Below, piece by piece: positions 13,219 through 25,290 of a stretch of 64,000 nt of DNA. Position 1 is the first letter of the stretch. Each line of letters opens with the position of its first letter. This stretch comes from Dillenia suffruticosa (Eukaryota > Streptophyta > Magnoliopsida > Dilleniales > Dilleniaceae), in NCBI GenBank assembly GCA_033439265.1, contig JAVTVX010000016.1, positions 563,001 through 627,000 on the forward strand. The letters run 5' to 3'. Both the position numbers and the translations under genes were made by a program. Under the pieces are notes generated by a model. The model was given only the letters and a program-made list of their open reading frames with translations, did not search any database and was not told where the DNA came from.

Positions 13219-15811
13219 ATTAGATAGAGATGCTGTTAGGGACATGCTTTCCAACATCTCCCGGGCCTGAGACCAGGTTCAATAGCTCATATGGTATGAC
13301 ATGGAACCCGTTCCTATTTCTCAAAGTATGATCATTATTTCTCCTATTAATAGTATTCTCGAAATCCCTCAACTTCTGAGCAAATTGTTTGAACATATTA
13401 CTGATGACCAGATCTTCCCATGATGGTTCCTGTGTCTTACCTAGGTACTCCTCATCTGGTGATTGGTTTGAGAGAACCTCCAAAACAGCCATCACTGTGG
13501 TCGCTTGAACTTTTGAAGCGAAGCATTGTAGAAGTGCAGTTTCAGTGCCAAACACTCCGTCTGTCATGCCCTCAGTCGGCATATTTGCTTGAGCTATGGA
13601 GGGGCGATTAGGAAAGTACCCTCCATACATATACTGCCCAAAATTTGCTGCAGCATGGTGAGCAGAAACTACCCAAATGATTTTTGTCAAGTCCTGAACA
13701 AGAATTTCTTGGTTCTTGAGGACTGGCCACATGGTTCATCCTTCTTGTCTTCATGACCACGAGTATGCACTTCTGTCCACCATGCTTGAAGCTCCTTATC
13801 AGATTTAATGAGATCTGCTGTTGGATAGTAGTGGCTCACGTTGTTGGTCACCCATTTCTTAATTATAAACCGTAGGTCTAGACCATCCTTTGGGTAAGGG
13901 TACTCAGGAATTGTAAGTTGCAGGCCATGCTTAGCATTAGGATCCCCAAATGCAATTCCCCTGCCATTGATCAAAACATCATGTTGCAATGTCATTTTTA
14001 CATGAGCAAGAGGCATGCGATCAAAACTTGCCACTAAGGTTGTGAATGAGCGGCGCTGTTTGTGAGAAGCTTGTGTGTCGAGCTGGGCTCGTACATTAAG
14101 TTCAATAAGCCATATAGAATTTAACCTCGTTTGTGTGTAAACTGATTTAGAAGTTGAGTCATATTATTCAACTAGTTAAAAGAGGTTTAACTTAAAGCTT
14201 TTAGTATCTTTTTCAAATTTAGTCTTGGCTTTAGTTAAGCCTTAGTTTGTTGGCAGCCTTACTTTCCGTGTTCCTTTACCTTTATTCAAAATTTTTTGTG
14301 TGTGGAACTCTGAGATAAGTTATTATGGGCCTATTTATAAGGTGAGAATGTTAAAAGTCTAAAATTATTGACACCGAATTCTCTATTAGTTTTGATCTTT
14401 TGAGAAACAACATTTTCATCTAACTATATGTATTTATCTATCTATGAACCAAGTTTGGAGTTTACCTTGTACCAGCATAGCAGTAGTCCCTTCTAATTAG
14501 ATCAGCAGGAAGAGATTCCATTTTGAACGTCCAGAGCTTGTCACAAGCAACAAAACTTAACTCCATGGAGTACTTCTTTGCAGAAAATGTGGTCTCAATT
14601 ATGCCCCTAGCACAAATGAGGCCTTCTCTTGCAAGGGCATTAGTTTCCATAGTGTATCTAAAATGGGGGCATAGGAGCCTTAGATTGGGTGCATTGCACT
14701 TAGTTGCCTTCTTGCTGCAGTGAGATCTCAGCCGGCAAATTCCACATTCATTATGTTTATCAAGGGCCTATGAGGAAAAAAGGACATCATACGATGAAAC
14801 GCCATGCAAAGAAAATTATTGAAACGATATATTCTCATGTCTAATTTTGTCATTATAAATGATATTTCTTGTCTCAATTTTATCATTGAAGGCAAATTTG
14901 GTGCATTGTAATTGGTAGAAACTCTCACTAGACAATTAGAATGCACCATATTTACTAATAGCCTCGATGAATAACATTAATCAAATCATACCAGTGTGCA
15001 TCAAGCTCGTGATAACGAGCAGTAGCTCCTTGGTGAGTTAGACTTGTCGCCGTTGTGGTTCATCATTTCTAGGTGGCTGACTGAGCTCAATGGCTAGTGG
15101 TGTCAGTGTTCCATCTCCCTTAAGGAAAAATAGGGTACAAGATTCGTACAGAGTTGTCCCCTTAAGCTCTCTCACTTCCTTGACGTTAGGTTGGAATAAA
15201 TAATGATAATCTAGCATAAACAACTTATTGTTATTCAGCACCTGCAATCACATGTGACAAATGAGGGAAGACATAGTACTTATTTTCAGCATTGACACAT
15301 AATTCTTAATGCAGTAGTTGATTCAGAAAAAACCATCACAAATCTGAAAATTTCATTATTTTTATTTTTTTTTCAAAATTTGCGGTTCACTTGGCGCTTT
15401 CCCCCCTTGGCTTTACACTTGGAACTATAGCCCATTTAGCTCATTTACCTCTTCTAAAGTCGTGATATCTTCGATCTCTTACTCCCCGAGTTCTTTTGTG
15501 ATCAATGGCGCATTACTTCATGAGTTCCTTTTTTTTTTTGTTTTTTGTTTTCTCCCATCAATGATTTGGGATCACCATGGACCTTAGGGCTGAGATTGTT
15601 CTTTAAAGGCCATTCCTAATCTTCAACAAACAGAAATATCATGTCAATTGAGTTAATTAATAAACAAAGACAATTTAAATTGCTTATGAAAATTGGGTCT
15701 ATGTTGCATACCTCGATCGAGAGTGGACTCATACCAGCAAGAATTTGACAAGCGAACTCTTCATCTCTTGACCATCCATGTTTTCTCTTACAATTTAAGA
15801 CAATATTCAAC
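13219..15811 (-). pseudogene. lipoxygenase pseudogene, C-terminal half
   Basis: Minus-strand pieces match the catalytic domain of plant lipoxygenases in order. They are WSRDEEFACQILAGMSPLSI (15.7 kb), KLFMLDYHYLFQPNVKEVRELKGTTLYES with PLAIELSQPP (15.04-15.25 kb), YHELDAHW (near 15.0 kb), [10 protein letters not shown] and [19 protein letters not shown] (14.5-14.7 kb), GDPNAKHGLQLTIPEYPYPKDGL (13.9 kb) and AHHAAANFGQYMYGGYFPNRP to the C-terminal SISI (13.2-13.7 kb). The iron-ligand positions that remain (HxxxxH in YHELDAH, HHAAxN, terminal Ile) are kept. The PLAT domain and N-terminal exons are absent, the stretch before YHELDAHW is shortened, and two frame breaks are visible (near 14.68 and 13.73 kb). 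The wording KLFMLDYH...LEGTTLYGSRTLFFL is nearest plastid 13-lipoxygenases (LOX2 type), but that is from memory of the family. Confidence 0.88.
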
Positions 15812-18086
15812 TGAGATGCTATTAGTTTTCATAAACTTTTGTCCATATTTTTGAATCACACTTTTATATTATATTTGTAGAGATAATAGTTGATTCAAAT
15901 CCTAATTGGGTCGACATTTGTTTCACCGTGTCAGCACACATTCAAAATCCGAGTGTTAAGTCAATAAAATACTAATGTGACACACGTCAAGTCAGCCTAG
16001 GGTCACAGTTGACCCTAAGGGAAACAAACTCTCTCTCTCTCTCTCTCTTTCCGTCTCACGTTGCAATAGCCATGCCCACTGCATGCAGTCCGGCAGCCAT
16101 TGACTTCCTAGTGGCGGCGGACCATTTGTTACCGTCAGGTTGGCCTATCTCTCACCAAGGAGAGAGAGGCTAACCTCACACTAGCTTTTGCTCGCACGCG
16201 AGACTTACTGTTCGATTGTGAGGCCATAGAGCCGACGACGACCGGGCTTCGGGAGGCAGAGATAAAGGAGTCGCTTGCTTGATTTGGACCATAAAAAATC
16301 TTTAGAGGCTCAAATAAAGGCAGATTGAGCAAGAGGGTGAAGAATCCTCACTTACCGGTGGTAATGGCGATCGGAGTGCCAACAGCAAGGCTTTTTTTGA
16401 CAAGACAAAAGTGAAATTGATGGTAGATATGCAAAATTAAGGGTGAGAGAAATGGGGTGATCGACTTAATTGATTAAAATAGATTGAGAAGTGAGAGGCT
16501 CAGCCATGAACTGTGTTGACTAAAGATGATAAAGTCTCGTGGCAACTATTTGCATACAATGGTGAAATTAAGCAAAGAACTGTTGAAAGAGAGGCTCAGC
16601 CATGAGCACGGGGCCTCTCTCCACCTATAGGAGGCAAAGAAAAGCTACCCTGACAGCGGGAATGGTCAGCCGATGCCAGGAGGCCAAGGGCCACGGGATT
16701 GCAGTAGAGTCTAGCAACAACCGTGGTGGCTATGGATGCTGCGGCGCAAGAGAGAAGGACAGGGAGACAGTTTATCCTTTATTTACTCTTTGATTTTGGA
16801 TGTGTTGGTGAAAGCCACTTCATCAGACATGGTATTTTTGTTGTGAAAACTAATGTACCACGTTAGCATGTTACTCCATCTGCCATGCCATGCCATCGTA
16901 TTCCATGTCATGCCTATTCGGCAGTTAATGTCTGGTTGGCTCCATCAGTGACGGAGGAATTTAATCTAATCGTAGCACTTTTGGAAGTTAGTTTATGGAG
17001 CGAAATTAAAGTTTATGGACGAATATAATTTCGGTTTGGTAGAGTGGATCTTTAATATTGGAATGATCATGGAGTCATTTTAAAATTGAAGAATTGGCAC
17101 ATTGTGCTTGGAGATGTCGAGTCTATGAATATCACTTGATCTCGCCCGACTCTACATTTAATTAAACACTTAGACTCAAAATTATAACACTTAGAATTGT
17201 TGTTATCCATAACATCAAGTTGTTTCATTTTAATGGCAAGTAATATGGGGAAAATGAATTTAGCAAAAAAGAAAGAAAAAGGTCTTCTGCTTCAAACATT
17301 AACAAGGCACCATTGAGGTGTGATTATTTGTTTATTGAAGAAAGAAGTACCATTCCTACTACCTCTCAATTGGGATAAGAAGATTGAAGGTTTTAGAGAT
17401 TGGTTAGATGATTATATGAGAAAGAAATATGAAAAAGGAAAGTAAAAATCTAGCAAATTGCCTCAATCATTTCCACAGATCAGAGAACCATAGCCTTTTA
17501 TTGATCTGAGTATTTAGAGTAATTTGCTAATAATATATTTCGGGCGCTCACAACATTTACTTAAATAAAAGCAGCAAATATTTTACTCAGAAGTTGAGAG
17601 CTTTTTCTCTTATACCTTAACTTTAGATCCTTGAATTGTCTGGGCTCTGCTGTTCATTAAGAGCTTGTTGGAATTTGCACCCATATGCTGCCCCTGTCCT
17701 ACATACCTCCTTCACTATACATGCTTCATTTTTCTCTTAATTCATTAAAATAAACCAACAGAATATCTTTTTTTTTTCTTTTTCTTTTTTGCACATCCAA
17801 CATTTGCAAAGCTAAGAATGTTCGCAAATTTATACAATTCAAGTGAATAATCCTTTCTTTAAATTTTGAGCATAAAACAATAAGATGCCTTACCTGGTGA
17901 ATTATATAATTTTGGTGGTCCCATAAAACAAGTGACTTTGTCTGTACGTTTTTACATGCAACCAATACTCCTTATACACCCTTCCTTTCCCAAACCCATC
18001 TTTCTTTTTCTGTGTTCTTCTTCACTTTGCTCCCTTTCTCTGCTTTCTACAACTCTGTTGCTGTCATTTCTTTCTGCATTTCAACT
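15812..18086. other. intergenic spacer
   Basis: No gene recognised. It contains a (CT)n run near 16030-16048, a GC-richer stretch at 16.05-16.80 kb whose short frames show no known motif, and a cluster of CATGCCATGCC words near 16885-16915. The last 150 bases are the presumed promoter and leader of the CNL gene. Confidence 0.55.
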
Positions 18087-21000
18087 ATGGGAGAGGCACT
18101 CTTGGCTGCTTACCTTCAAACTCTACTGGATAAGTTGGGCTCTGGGCAGCTCATGAACTTTGTCCGAAAAGTTGGATTTGAATCTGAACTCAAGAAATGG
18201 AGGAAAATGCTTCGGCAGATCAAGGCTGTGCTCGGTGATGCTGAAGAGAAGCAGATGAAGGACAAGGAAGTGAAGAAGTGGCTGGATGATCTTTCTAGAT
18301 CTAGCTTACGATGCTGACGGTGTGCTGGATGAGATTGACCGTGAAGCTCTGCAACAACAGAAAAACTCATCGGATCCTGAAAGTAGCAGCAGTCAAGTGC
18401 AACACATGCTGGCTCAGATAAAGGAGATCACAACAAGACTTGAAGATATTGAAGAAGAAAAGACCATCTTGGATTTGGAGGCAAAGCATGGAACCGGTAC
18501 TAGCATAATCAATAAAAGGTTGAAGACAACCTCTTTGCTGGACTCCTCTGAAGTTGTTGGCCGAGAACAAGATCTGGCTGCAATACTCGACTTGATGGGC
18601 TTGAGTGAAACCCCCACGGCTGAAGCACATGTGAGTCCTGGGTTTGGCATGGGAGGATTTGGCTCTGGTAGCATCAACAAACATGGGAAGCTGAAAGGTT
18701 GTTTAGGTAAGGAAGCACCTATCTCGAAAACCGTCGTGATACCCATTGTTGCCATGGGGGGTATTGGTAAAACGACCCTTGCTAGATGCATCTACAATCA
18801 CAAAAATGTAGAAAAACAGTTTGATTTGAGGGCATGGGTTTGTGTTTCTGATACTTTTGATATTTTTGGTGTAACAAAAGCAATTCTACAACAGGTAGAT
18901 AGAGATGCAAGTGATGTCGATAATTTCAATCAACTTCAGGAGAGATTAAAGGAGAAAATCTCTAGACGGAGATTTCTAATTGTTTTAGACGACATATGGA
19001 ATGAGGACCACGAAGAATGGGAAAACCTATTTATTCCATTCAAAGTAGGGTGCCCAGGATCTACCGTTATTGTCACTACTCGAAGTACAAGGGTTGCCAA
19101 AATTACAAGCAACACTTCACCGTATTATTTGAATTTACTGAAGTATGAAGAATGTCTATGCATATTTGTAAGACATGCACTCGGAGCTGAAGATTTTAGT
19201 TCACACCAGAATCTTAAAGTCATTGGTGAGGAATTGGTAAGAAGGTGTAGTGGCTTGCCATTAGCAGCGAAGACACTTGGCAGCCTCTTGCGCAATCAAG
19301 ATCAAGTGAAGTGGGAAGAAGTGTATGATAGTTCATTTTGGAATCATTCAATAAGCAAAAATATTACTCCGGCTTTGGGATTGAGCTATCACTATCTTTC
19401 TCCCCCTTTGAAACAATGTTTTGCGTATTGCTCAATTTTTTCAAAAGATTATGAATTCGATGAAGAAGAGTTAATTTTGTTATGGATGGCAGAAGGGTTT
19501 CTTGAGGGGTCAAATGAGAAGAAGCAAATGGAAGACTTGGGCCATGAATATTTTCAAGTCCTATTATCAAGATCATTTTTGCAACCATCTGGTTCCAAAA
19601 CTACAAAATTTGTGATGCACGACCTTATCCGTGATTTAGCTTATATGGTTGTAGGAAAAGTTTGCTTAAGGATGGGCGATGAGAAAGTGGAAGATGAAAA
19701 TGCAAATATAGGAGCAACCCGTCATTTGTCATATCCTTATTGTACATATGAGCTCAACAAGAACTATATAGTCCTGAAAAATACAAAAAGATTGCGAACA
19801 TTACTAGCATTGCCGACTCAAGAATTGTATATCAAGCATTTCATTAACAAGAAGTTGTTACATGATGTGTTGCCACAATTAAGGTACTTAAGGGTGCTTT
19901 CACCTAGTGGTTATTTAATCTATGAGTTATCAAGTTCAATTAGTGATTTAAAATATCTTCGATACATAAATTTATCGTATACTTGGATTAAGGTTTTACC
20001 TGAGTCTTTGTGCAGTCTTCACTTGTTACGATCATTGATACTGAGAGGTTGTATTTGTCTTCAAAAATTACCTTTGAGATTGATAGATCTTATTAATCTT
20101 CGCCACCTTGATATCACTGATACACCTCGTCTACGAGAGTTGCCACCTCATGTAGTTGAGTTGAAATTTCTTCGAAAATTGACAAAGTTTGTTGTGATGG
20201 AAGACGATGCTTTTCGTTTGAGGGAGCTATGAAAGCTGCATCATTTGACAGGTAGTCTTATGATTTTTGGATTAGACAAAGTGAAAGATATTCGGGACGC
20301 TTTCGTGATCGACTTGAAAGATAAGAAAAATATTGAGCAATTAGAATTGGAATGGATCAGTCATTTGGGTATAGAGAATATAGAGAGTCAAATTGAGGTT
20401 CTTAATTTGCTGAAACCGCACAACATGTTGAAAAAATTAGTAATTAAAGGTTATGATGCGGTGACTCTTCCAAATTGGATCGGGGATTCCTCATATTCAA
20501 TGCTGGTAGAACTCTCTCTGATCAATTGCGGAAGATGCAAGTCCTTGCCATCACTCGGTCGACTGCCTCTGTTAGAAAAAGTAGAGATTGGAGGCATGTT
20601 AGAAATTGAAACAATTGGAAGAGAGTTCTATGGAGAGTCTTCTCCACATGTTCGGCCCTTTCCCTCCTTGAAGAGATTGGATTTTAGAAATATGCCAAAA
20701 TGGATTTATTGGTCTCTTCCAGTTGGTATTACGTCGCTACTGCATCTGGGAATTACAAAATGCCCTGAGTTGGAGGTCCCCGAACTTTCAATGCTTCCAT
20801 CTCTGCGGGAACTATGGTTTTGTGATGTCAAGGATATTTCAAGCCTGCACTGCCCGACCTCTCTTACTGAGCTTTGCATTTCTAAGAGCAAAAATCTTCG
20901 GACTTTACCCGATGGAATTAGTAGCAGCAACAGTAAATTGCAAGTGTTGGAAATAAGCGATTGTGAATTGCTTGAATCATTTCCAAGTTGTGTCCTGCCC

Positions 21001-21798
21001 TCCACCCTTAAGACGCTTTACATTTCGAAATGCAGAAACTTGGCGTCGATCAGTGAGATGCTACTCGATCCCACTTCCCTTGACCACATGGCATTTTTTG
21101 ATTATCCTAATCTCAAATTCTTACCCGAATGCCTATGTACCAATCTCACCTCTTTATCAATAGAGAGATGTGAGAGCATAGAATCATTTCCAGAAATTGG
21201 ATTGTCCTCCCCCATTCTCACCTGTCTTCTAATCAGAGATTGTAAGAATCTGAAATGCCTGCCCAGTAACCTCCAAAAGCTCACTGCCCTTCAAGTTCTG
21301 TGCGTTGTGAGCTGTGATAATCTAGTGTCCCTTCCTAGAGAGGGTTTGCCTCCCGGCCTCGGATACCTTGAATTTGGGGACTGCGAGAAGGTGGAGAAGC
21401 AAATGTGGGATGAGTGGGGCCCCCACAAATTGCCCTCTCTAGCAAACTTGGGGATTGAGGGCGGATTCAGAGATGAGGTTTGCTTTCCATTTCCAGCACA
21501 AGAGTCTCAATCTCCGCTTCCTCCCACTCTAACCTATATCCGCATCTCAAATCTCTCAAATTTGGAGTCACTGTCACCTTCTGGCTTCCGAAACCTCATA
21601 TCTCTCACTGAACTCTGCATCTGGAATTGCCCAAAGCTTCAGTCTTTGCCAATAGAAGCACTGCCTCCATCGCTTTTGAAGTTATATATCTGGAATTGTC
21701 CAGAAATAAAGCCCAAATGCGAAGAGGAGGGAGGTGAGTATTGGCCCCTCTTATCCCTCCTACCCTGCGTACAGATAGATGGTCAACTCATCAGTTGA
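18087..21798 (+). pseudogene. CC-NBS-LRR (CNL) resistance gene, two visible lesions
   Basis: Intracellular immune receptor of the RPP13-like/RGA class, about 1,230 codons without introns. Starting at ATG 18087 (MGEALLAAYLQTLLDKL) it has an Rx-type coiled coil and then the NB-ARC motifs in order: P-loop GGIGKTTLAR (18.76 kb), RNBS-A FDLRAWVCVSDTFD, kinase-2 FLIVLDDIWNED (the Trp marks a CNL), RNBS-B GSTVIVTTRS, GLPL CSGLPLAAKTLG, RNBS-D CFAYCSIFSKDYEFDEEELI and MHD FVMHDLIRDLA. A long LRR region ends at 21798. Two lesions are seen: a one-base frame change near 18292 between KKWLDDL and LAYDADGVLDEI, and an in-frame TGA at 20230-20232 within LREL-KLHHL, where Gly or Trp is usual. All other motifs are intact, so the damage is recent, or one lesion could be an assembly error. 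Confidence 0.9.
18752..18774 (+). promoter_or_regulatory. possible miR482/2118 target site in P-loop codons
   Basis: The bases coding for the P-loop (ATGGGGGGTATTGGTAAAAC) closely resemble the site cut by the miR482/2118 family in many plant CNL genes. Regulation by that family is established knowledge for CNLs. Its use here is inference from similarity alone. Confidence 0.4.
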
Positions 21799-22161
21799 AG
21801 AAAAATTGGAGGAAAAGGTGGAGGTGCTCAACTGATTGCATTTTGTGCCTTTTCACCAAAATATTGGAAAGGGGTACGTGTTTAGTTTTTACACTGAATT
21901 GCTTTTCTGGTTTTCTGCACATTGAATTACCAATATTCATAAATTACCAATTCCATCCTATAATGAGGTTTATGACATTTATCCATCCTTATCTCTGTCT
22001 ACATCTGTGCTTTCTTTACTTTTTTTTTTCATGATTTTCTAATTTAGGGCAATTCTTGTATTCATTGGCCATCATGTTTGATCTTCTCATCTAGAATTTG
22101 GTGCTATTAAAATAAAAAGCATTATTTATCCTAATTTTTGTCATCTATGTTTTTGTTACAG

Positions 22162-22304
22162 TCAAACTGCGTCAAACCCATACTGGAGAGCGGTTCAATG
22201 CCACATGCTTATATTAGCGATCCATATGAGAATGTTGAACTATTTGAGAACAACTTTCCTGGGCATTTTGTGGCTGAAGAAGGCCTTTATCAAAGTCGTG
22301 CGAG
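22162..22304 (+). other. exon-like segment downstream of the CNL
   Basis: Bounded by TTTTGTTACAG and by GAG|GTAAAT, with one open frame reading HAYISDPYENVELFENNF and GHFVAEEGLYQSRAR. A donor-like GTACGTG follows the CNL stop near 21873. It could be a spliced 3' UTR exon of the CNL, common in this class, or the remains of a separate gene. I do not recognise the protein. Confidence 0.4.
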
Positions 22305-22613
22305 GTAAATTTGTCATCCTTTGTTATATCTTTCTTGTTGCTTAGATTGCCATAAATATTTTTAAAATGATTCATTCCACATAGTTAACAACAACAAAGT
22401 GCTTGCCTTGTTGTTTGATTTACCTTTGCAGTCTTCTGCGTCTAGCATGAGAGGCAAACCTGAAATGTGATCTGTTTTCGTATTGTGATTGATGAATGGA
22501 AGAGAAAGCTATAGTGGTAAGTAGGAGCTTTATGTCAAACAGAGTCTTCTGGACACCAGCATTAAATATTGTCTTTATTGATTCTTGTTTTTCTGCCTTG
22601 TAGGTTCTACAGA

Positions 22614-22700
22614 TCTATACAGGAAACCAGCATTTAGGAATCTCATCTGCCCTGGACTTGTCTTGGCTGAAGACGACAAAAAGATAGTAAAAGCTTGAAA
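22614..22700 (+). other. second exon-like segment downstream of the CNL
   Basis: Follows TTCTGCCTTGTAG. Joined to 22162-22304 it would read on for about ten codons (RFYRSIQETSI) to a stop. Other frames also stay open for about 28 codons. This may be the last exon of the CNL 3' UTR. The remaining DNA from 21799 to 23300 shows nothing else I can name. Confidence 0.35.
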
Positions 22701-23299
22701 AAGTACCCATCACCTATGGAAGTGATCAACAGCTATGGGGTTGTAAGCATCATTTATATGTTTGCTTTAGTTTCTCCATATATATTGAGATGAGACAATT
22801 GTTGCTCCTTCTGATTTGTTGTTTATGATTATGTTTATATGTTCTTGTGCATCTATGCATTAAGGTTTTACCTAATTAATTCTCCAGTTGTTTGTATAGA
22901 ACCCTTATGCTTTATAAAAGATGGAGATTGTTGTATTGCAAGTGTGTGATGATTTTCTATGTGCTGACTGGCTGATGCCGCTTGTACGTAGTTTGACCAT
23001 GTGTTTTGGAATTAAACTAGTACAAGGTGCTCCCCGTCTTAGTGCAGAATAAGAGGACGGTGGGCATATATGTACTAAGTTAATATTGAACTAAGTTAAT
23101 GTTGATTCTATATTCTTTATATTTCCACCGAGAATAATTCTATGTAGAAGTTCATTCTCTTTGAGCTTAAGATATTACAGTGAGCCTTCTTCTCCGAAGT
23201 TCAGATCCTATCTTTATCCTTCTAACCTTCATTCACATATACCATTGTTCATGTTTTCTGAACTTTTATGGCCGTTGATTATAGTTCGTTGTCCAGATT

Positions 23300-25290
23300 T
23301 TTTGGTATTTTTCTATTTGCTAGTATGAGAATAACAACTGAACTTGGGGACCTTATCAAGGGTACAATATCTTATATCTAAGTTAAGCTGAAGGTGCCTC
23401 CGCAAGTTAAGATGAAGGTGCCACTACAAGTTAAGCTGAAGGTGCAAACAATAAGGGAGGTGTACAAAAATCTCTTACTATGTGATTTAAAACATTTCAA
23501 GGAGCCTCATAGTATTGTGAACGTCAGCAAAAATGGTCTCTCCATTACTATGAGATGCATGAAGACGTTAATGGGGGAACATTTTTAGTAGAAAACAAAA
23601 GCAGAGGAATTACTTTCATACATTTTGAAACACAGTAAGCACTATAATAGATCGCACATATGCTTTAAATTTTGAAATGACATCGAATTTATTAAGGTAG
23701 TATATTAAAATCTAAAATACTCCACAGATGAAATTATATATACAATATATTTGTCGAATGTGGACCAGCCTAAACACTAGTTTTGGGTGCATATACATTA
23801 GGTTGACCAACTACAGGCCTAAAATGCCTTGTAAATCAGGAGTACCAACTAAACATTGCATGTGGCGAGAAAGCATTGGAAATTCAGTTCCTTCCTGTCA
23901 AAGGAGAGACAGAAAGACTTGTTCGCATTCTTTCTAAGGGCGGCTGAAGCAATTCTCTTAAGCATTGCAACTGGCATATTAAGGAAAGTTGCCCTCCAAG
24001 ATCCCAACAATGAGATTGATATGATGTGGATTTCAAGAATGTTCTTCAAAGTCTCTCCAGCAAATTTTCCACTGTCAAAGCTGTTCTCCTTGATGCAGCA
24101 GGAGAACCTTCAGCTCAAGGATTGGCTTGAAATGCTTGAAGAACTTCTGTACGATGCCTGTGAATTGATGGATGACATATCCTCTGAAGCCCAGTTGCGG
24201 AGACTCAAATCTAGTAAGTGCTGTCTTCTCTTCTCCAAGGTGGCTAGCTTATTGTAATAAAACTGCTCATAGATTTGAGGATATAATGCAGAGATTGGAT
24301 GTAGTTGCACCTGAGAAAGACACGATTCACTTGAAAAAACAATCTGAAGAGAGGCATATGATAAATTTGGGGTGGAGGCAAACTTATTCTTTTGTGCGTC
24401 CCGAGAGTCTCATTGGAAGAGACAAAGACAAAGAGGCTATTGTACAACTCTTAGTGCATTTTACTTTTCATGTCAGTGTCACAGTAGTTCCAGTTATTGG
24501 AACTAGGGGGCTTGGAAAGACCATACTTGCTCAACTTGTTTACAATGACAAAAAAATTGAAAAGCATTTTAAGCTCAAGATATGGCTGTGCATCTCCGAT
24601 GTCTTTGATGTAAAGCTCATTATTGAAAATTCACCGGAGTCTATCACTCATATGAAACCTGTGAACCTTCAGTGGGAAGAACTGCAATTGCCCCTTCTGC
24701 AAAATGTAGAGGAAAACGTACATCTACTTATTATGGATGATGTCTGGAGTGAGGACTGCCTGAAATGGCATGAGTTGGTGAATCTTTTTCTGGGTTGGTG
24801 CAAGAGGAAGCAAGATCATAGTGACTGCAAGATCTGTAAAAGGTTGCAGAGGCAGTATGATGATAAGTAGCTTCCACAAATTTAAGGGTTTATCTGAAGA
24901 AGAGTTCTGGTCTTTACTTAAGCAAGTAGCCTCTGACCAGAAGAAGCAGAGGTGCAAAGAATAAAGCAGGTGTGCCACTTTCTTTTTGTGTTTCTTTCCC
25001 AAGTCCTATTTCTTGTCATCTTTCTTTTGTTGTTCTGGTAACTGTTGTTGGATTTACCATATGTTCTGTAAATTTTCTTGCATGCAGCATTTGTTGAGAG
25101 TGTTTGGTTTGGGATTCTGTGTCGCACATGTTCTAATCTTAGAGAATTGCCAAAATAGATAGGAAAATTTAAGGCACCTTAATGAGAACCGAGTTGTAAG
25201 AAGAAGCATATTTCCTGCAACTTGAAGAACTCAAGCTCAGTTGCATGCAGAATTTGAAGGGATGGGGGAGGAAGGGAGCAGATGCAGACT
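23300..25290 (+). pseudogene. decayed CC-NBS-LRR (RGA-like) gene
   Basis: Remains of a second CNL. An untranslated head at 23.3-23.6 kb matches the heads of the relics at 27.8 and 49.2 kb. From about 23.94 kb come AEAILLSIATGIL (its first codon is no longer ATG), then LEELLYDACELMDDISSEA, then after a frame change QTYSFVRPESLIGRDKDKEAIV, P-loop GTRGLGKTILAQLVYND, RNBS-A FKLKIWLCISDVFDV and kinase-2 LLIMDDVWSED. After a further break comes FKGLSEEEFWSLLKQVA near 24.90 kb. ARC2 and nearly all of the LRR are gone; one scrap, FLQLEELKLSCMQNLKGWG, lies at about 25211-25270. It is not functional. Confidence 0.85.
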
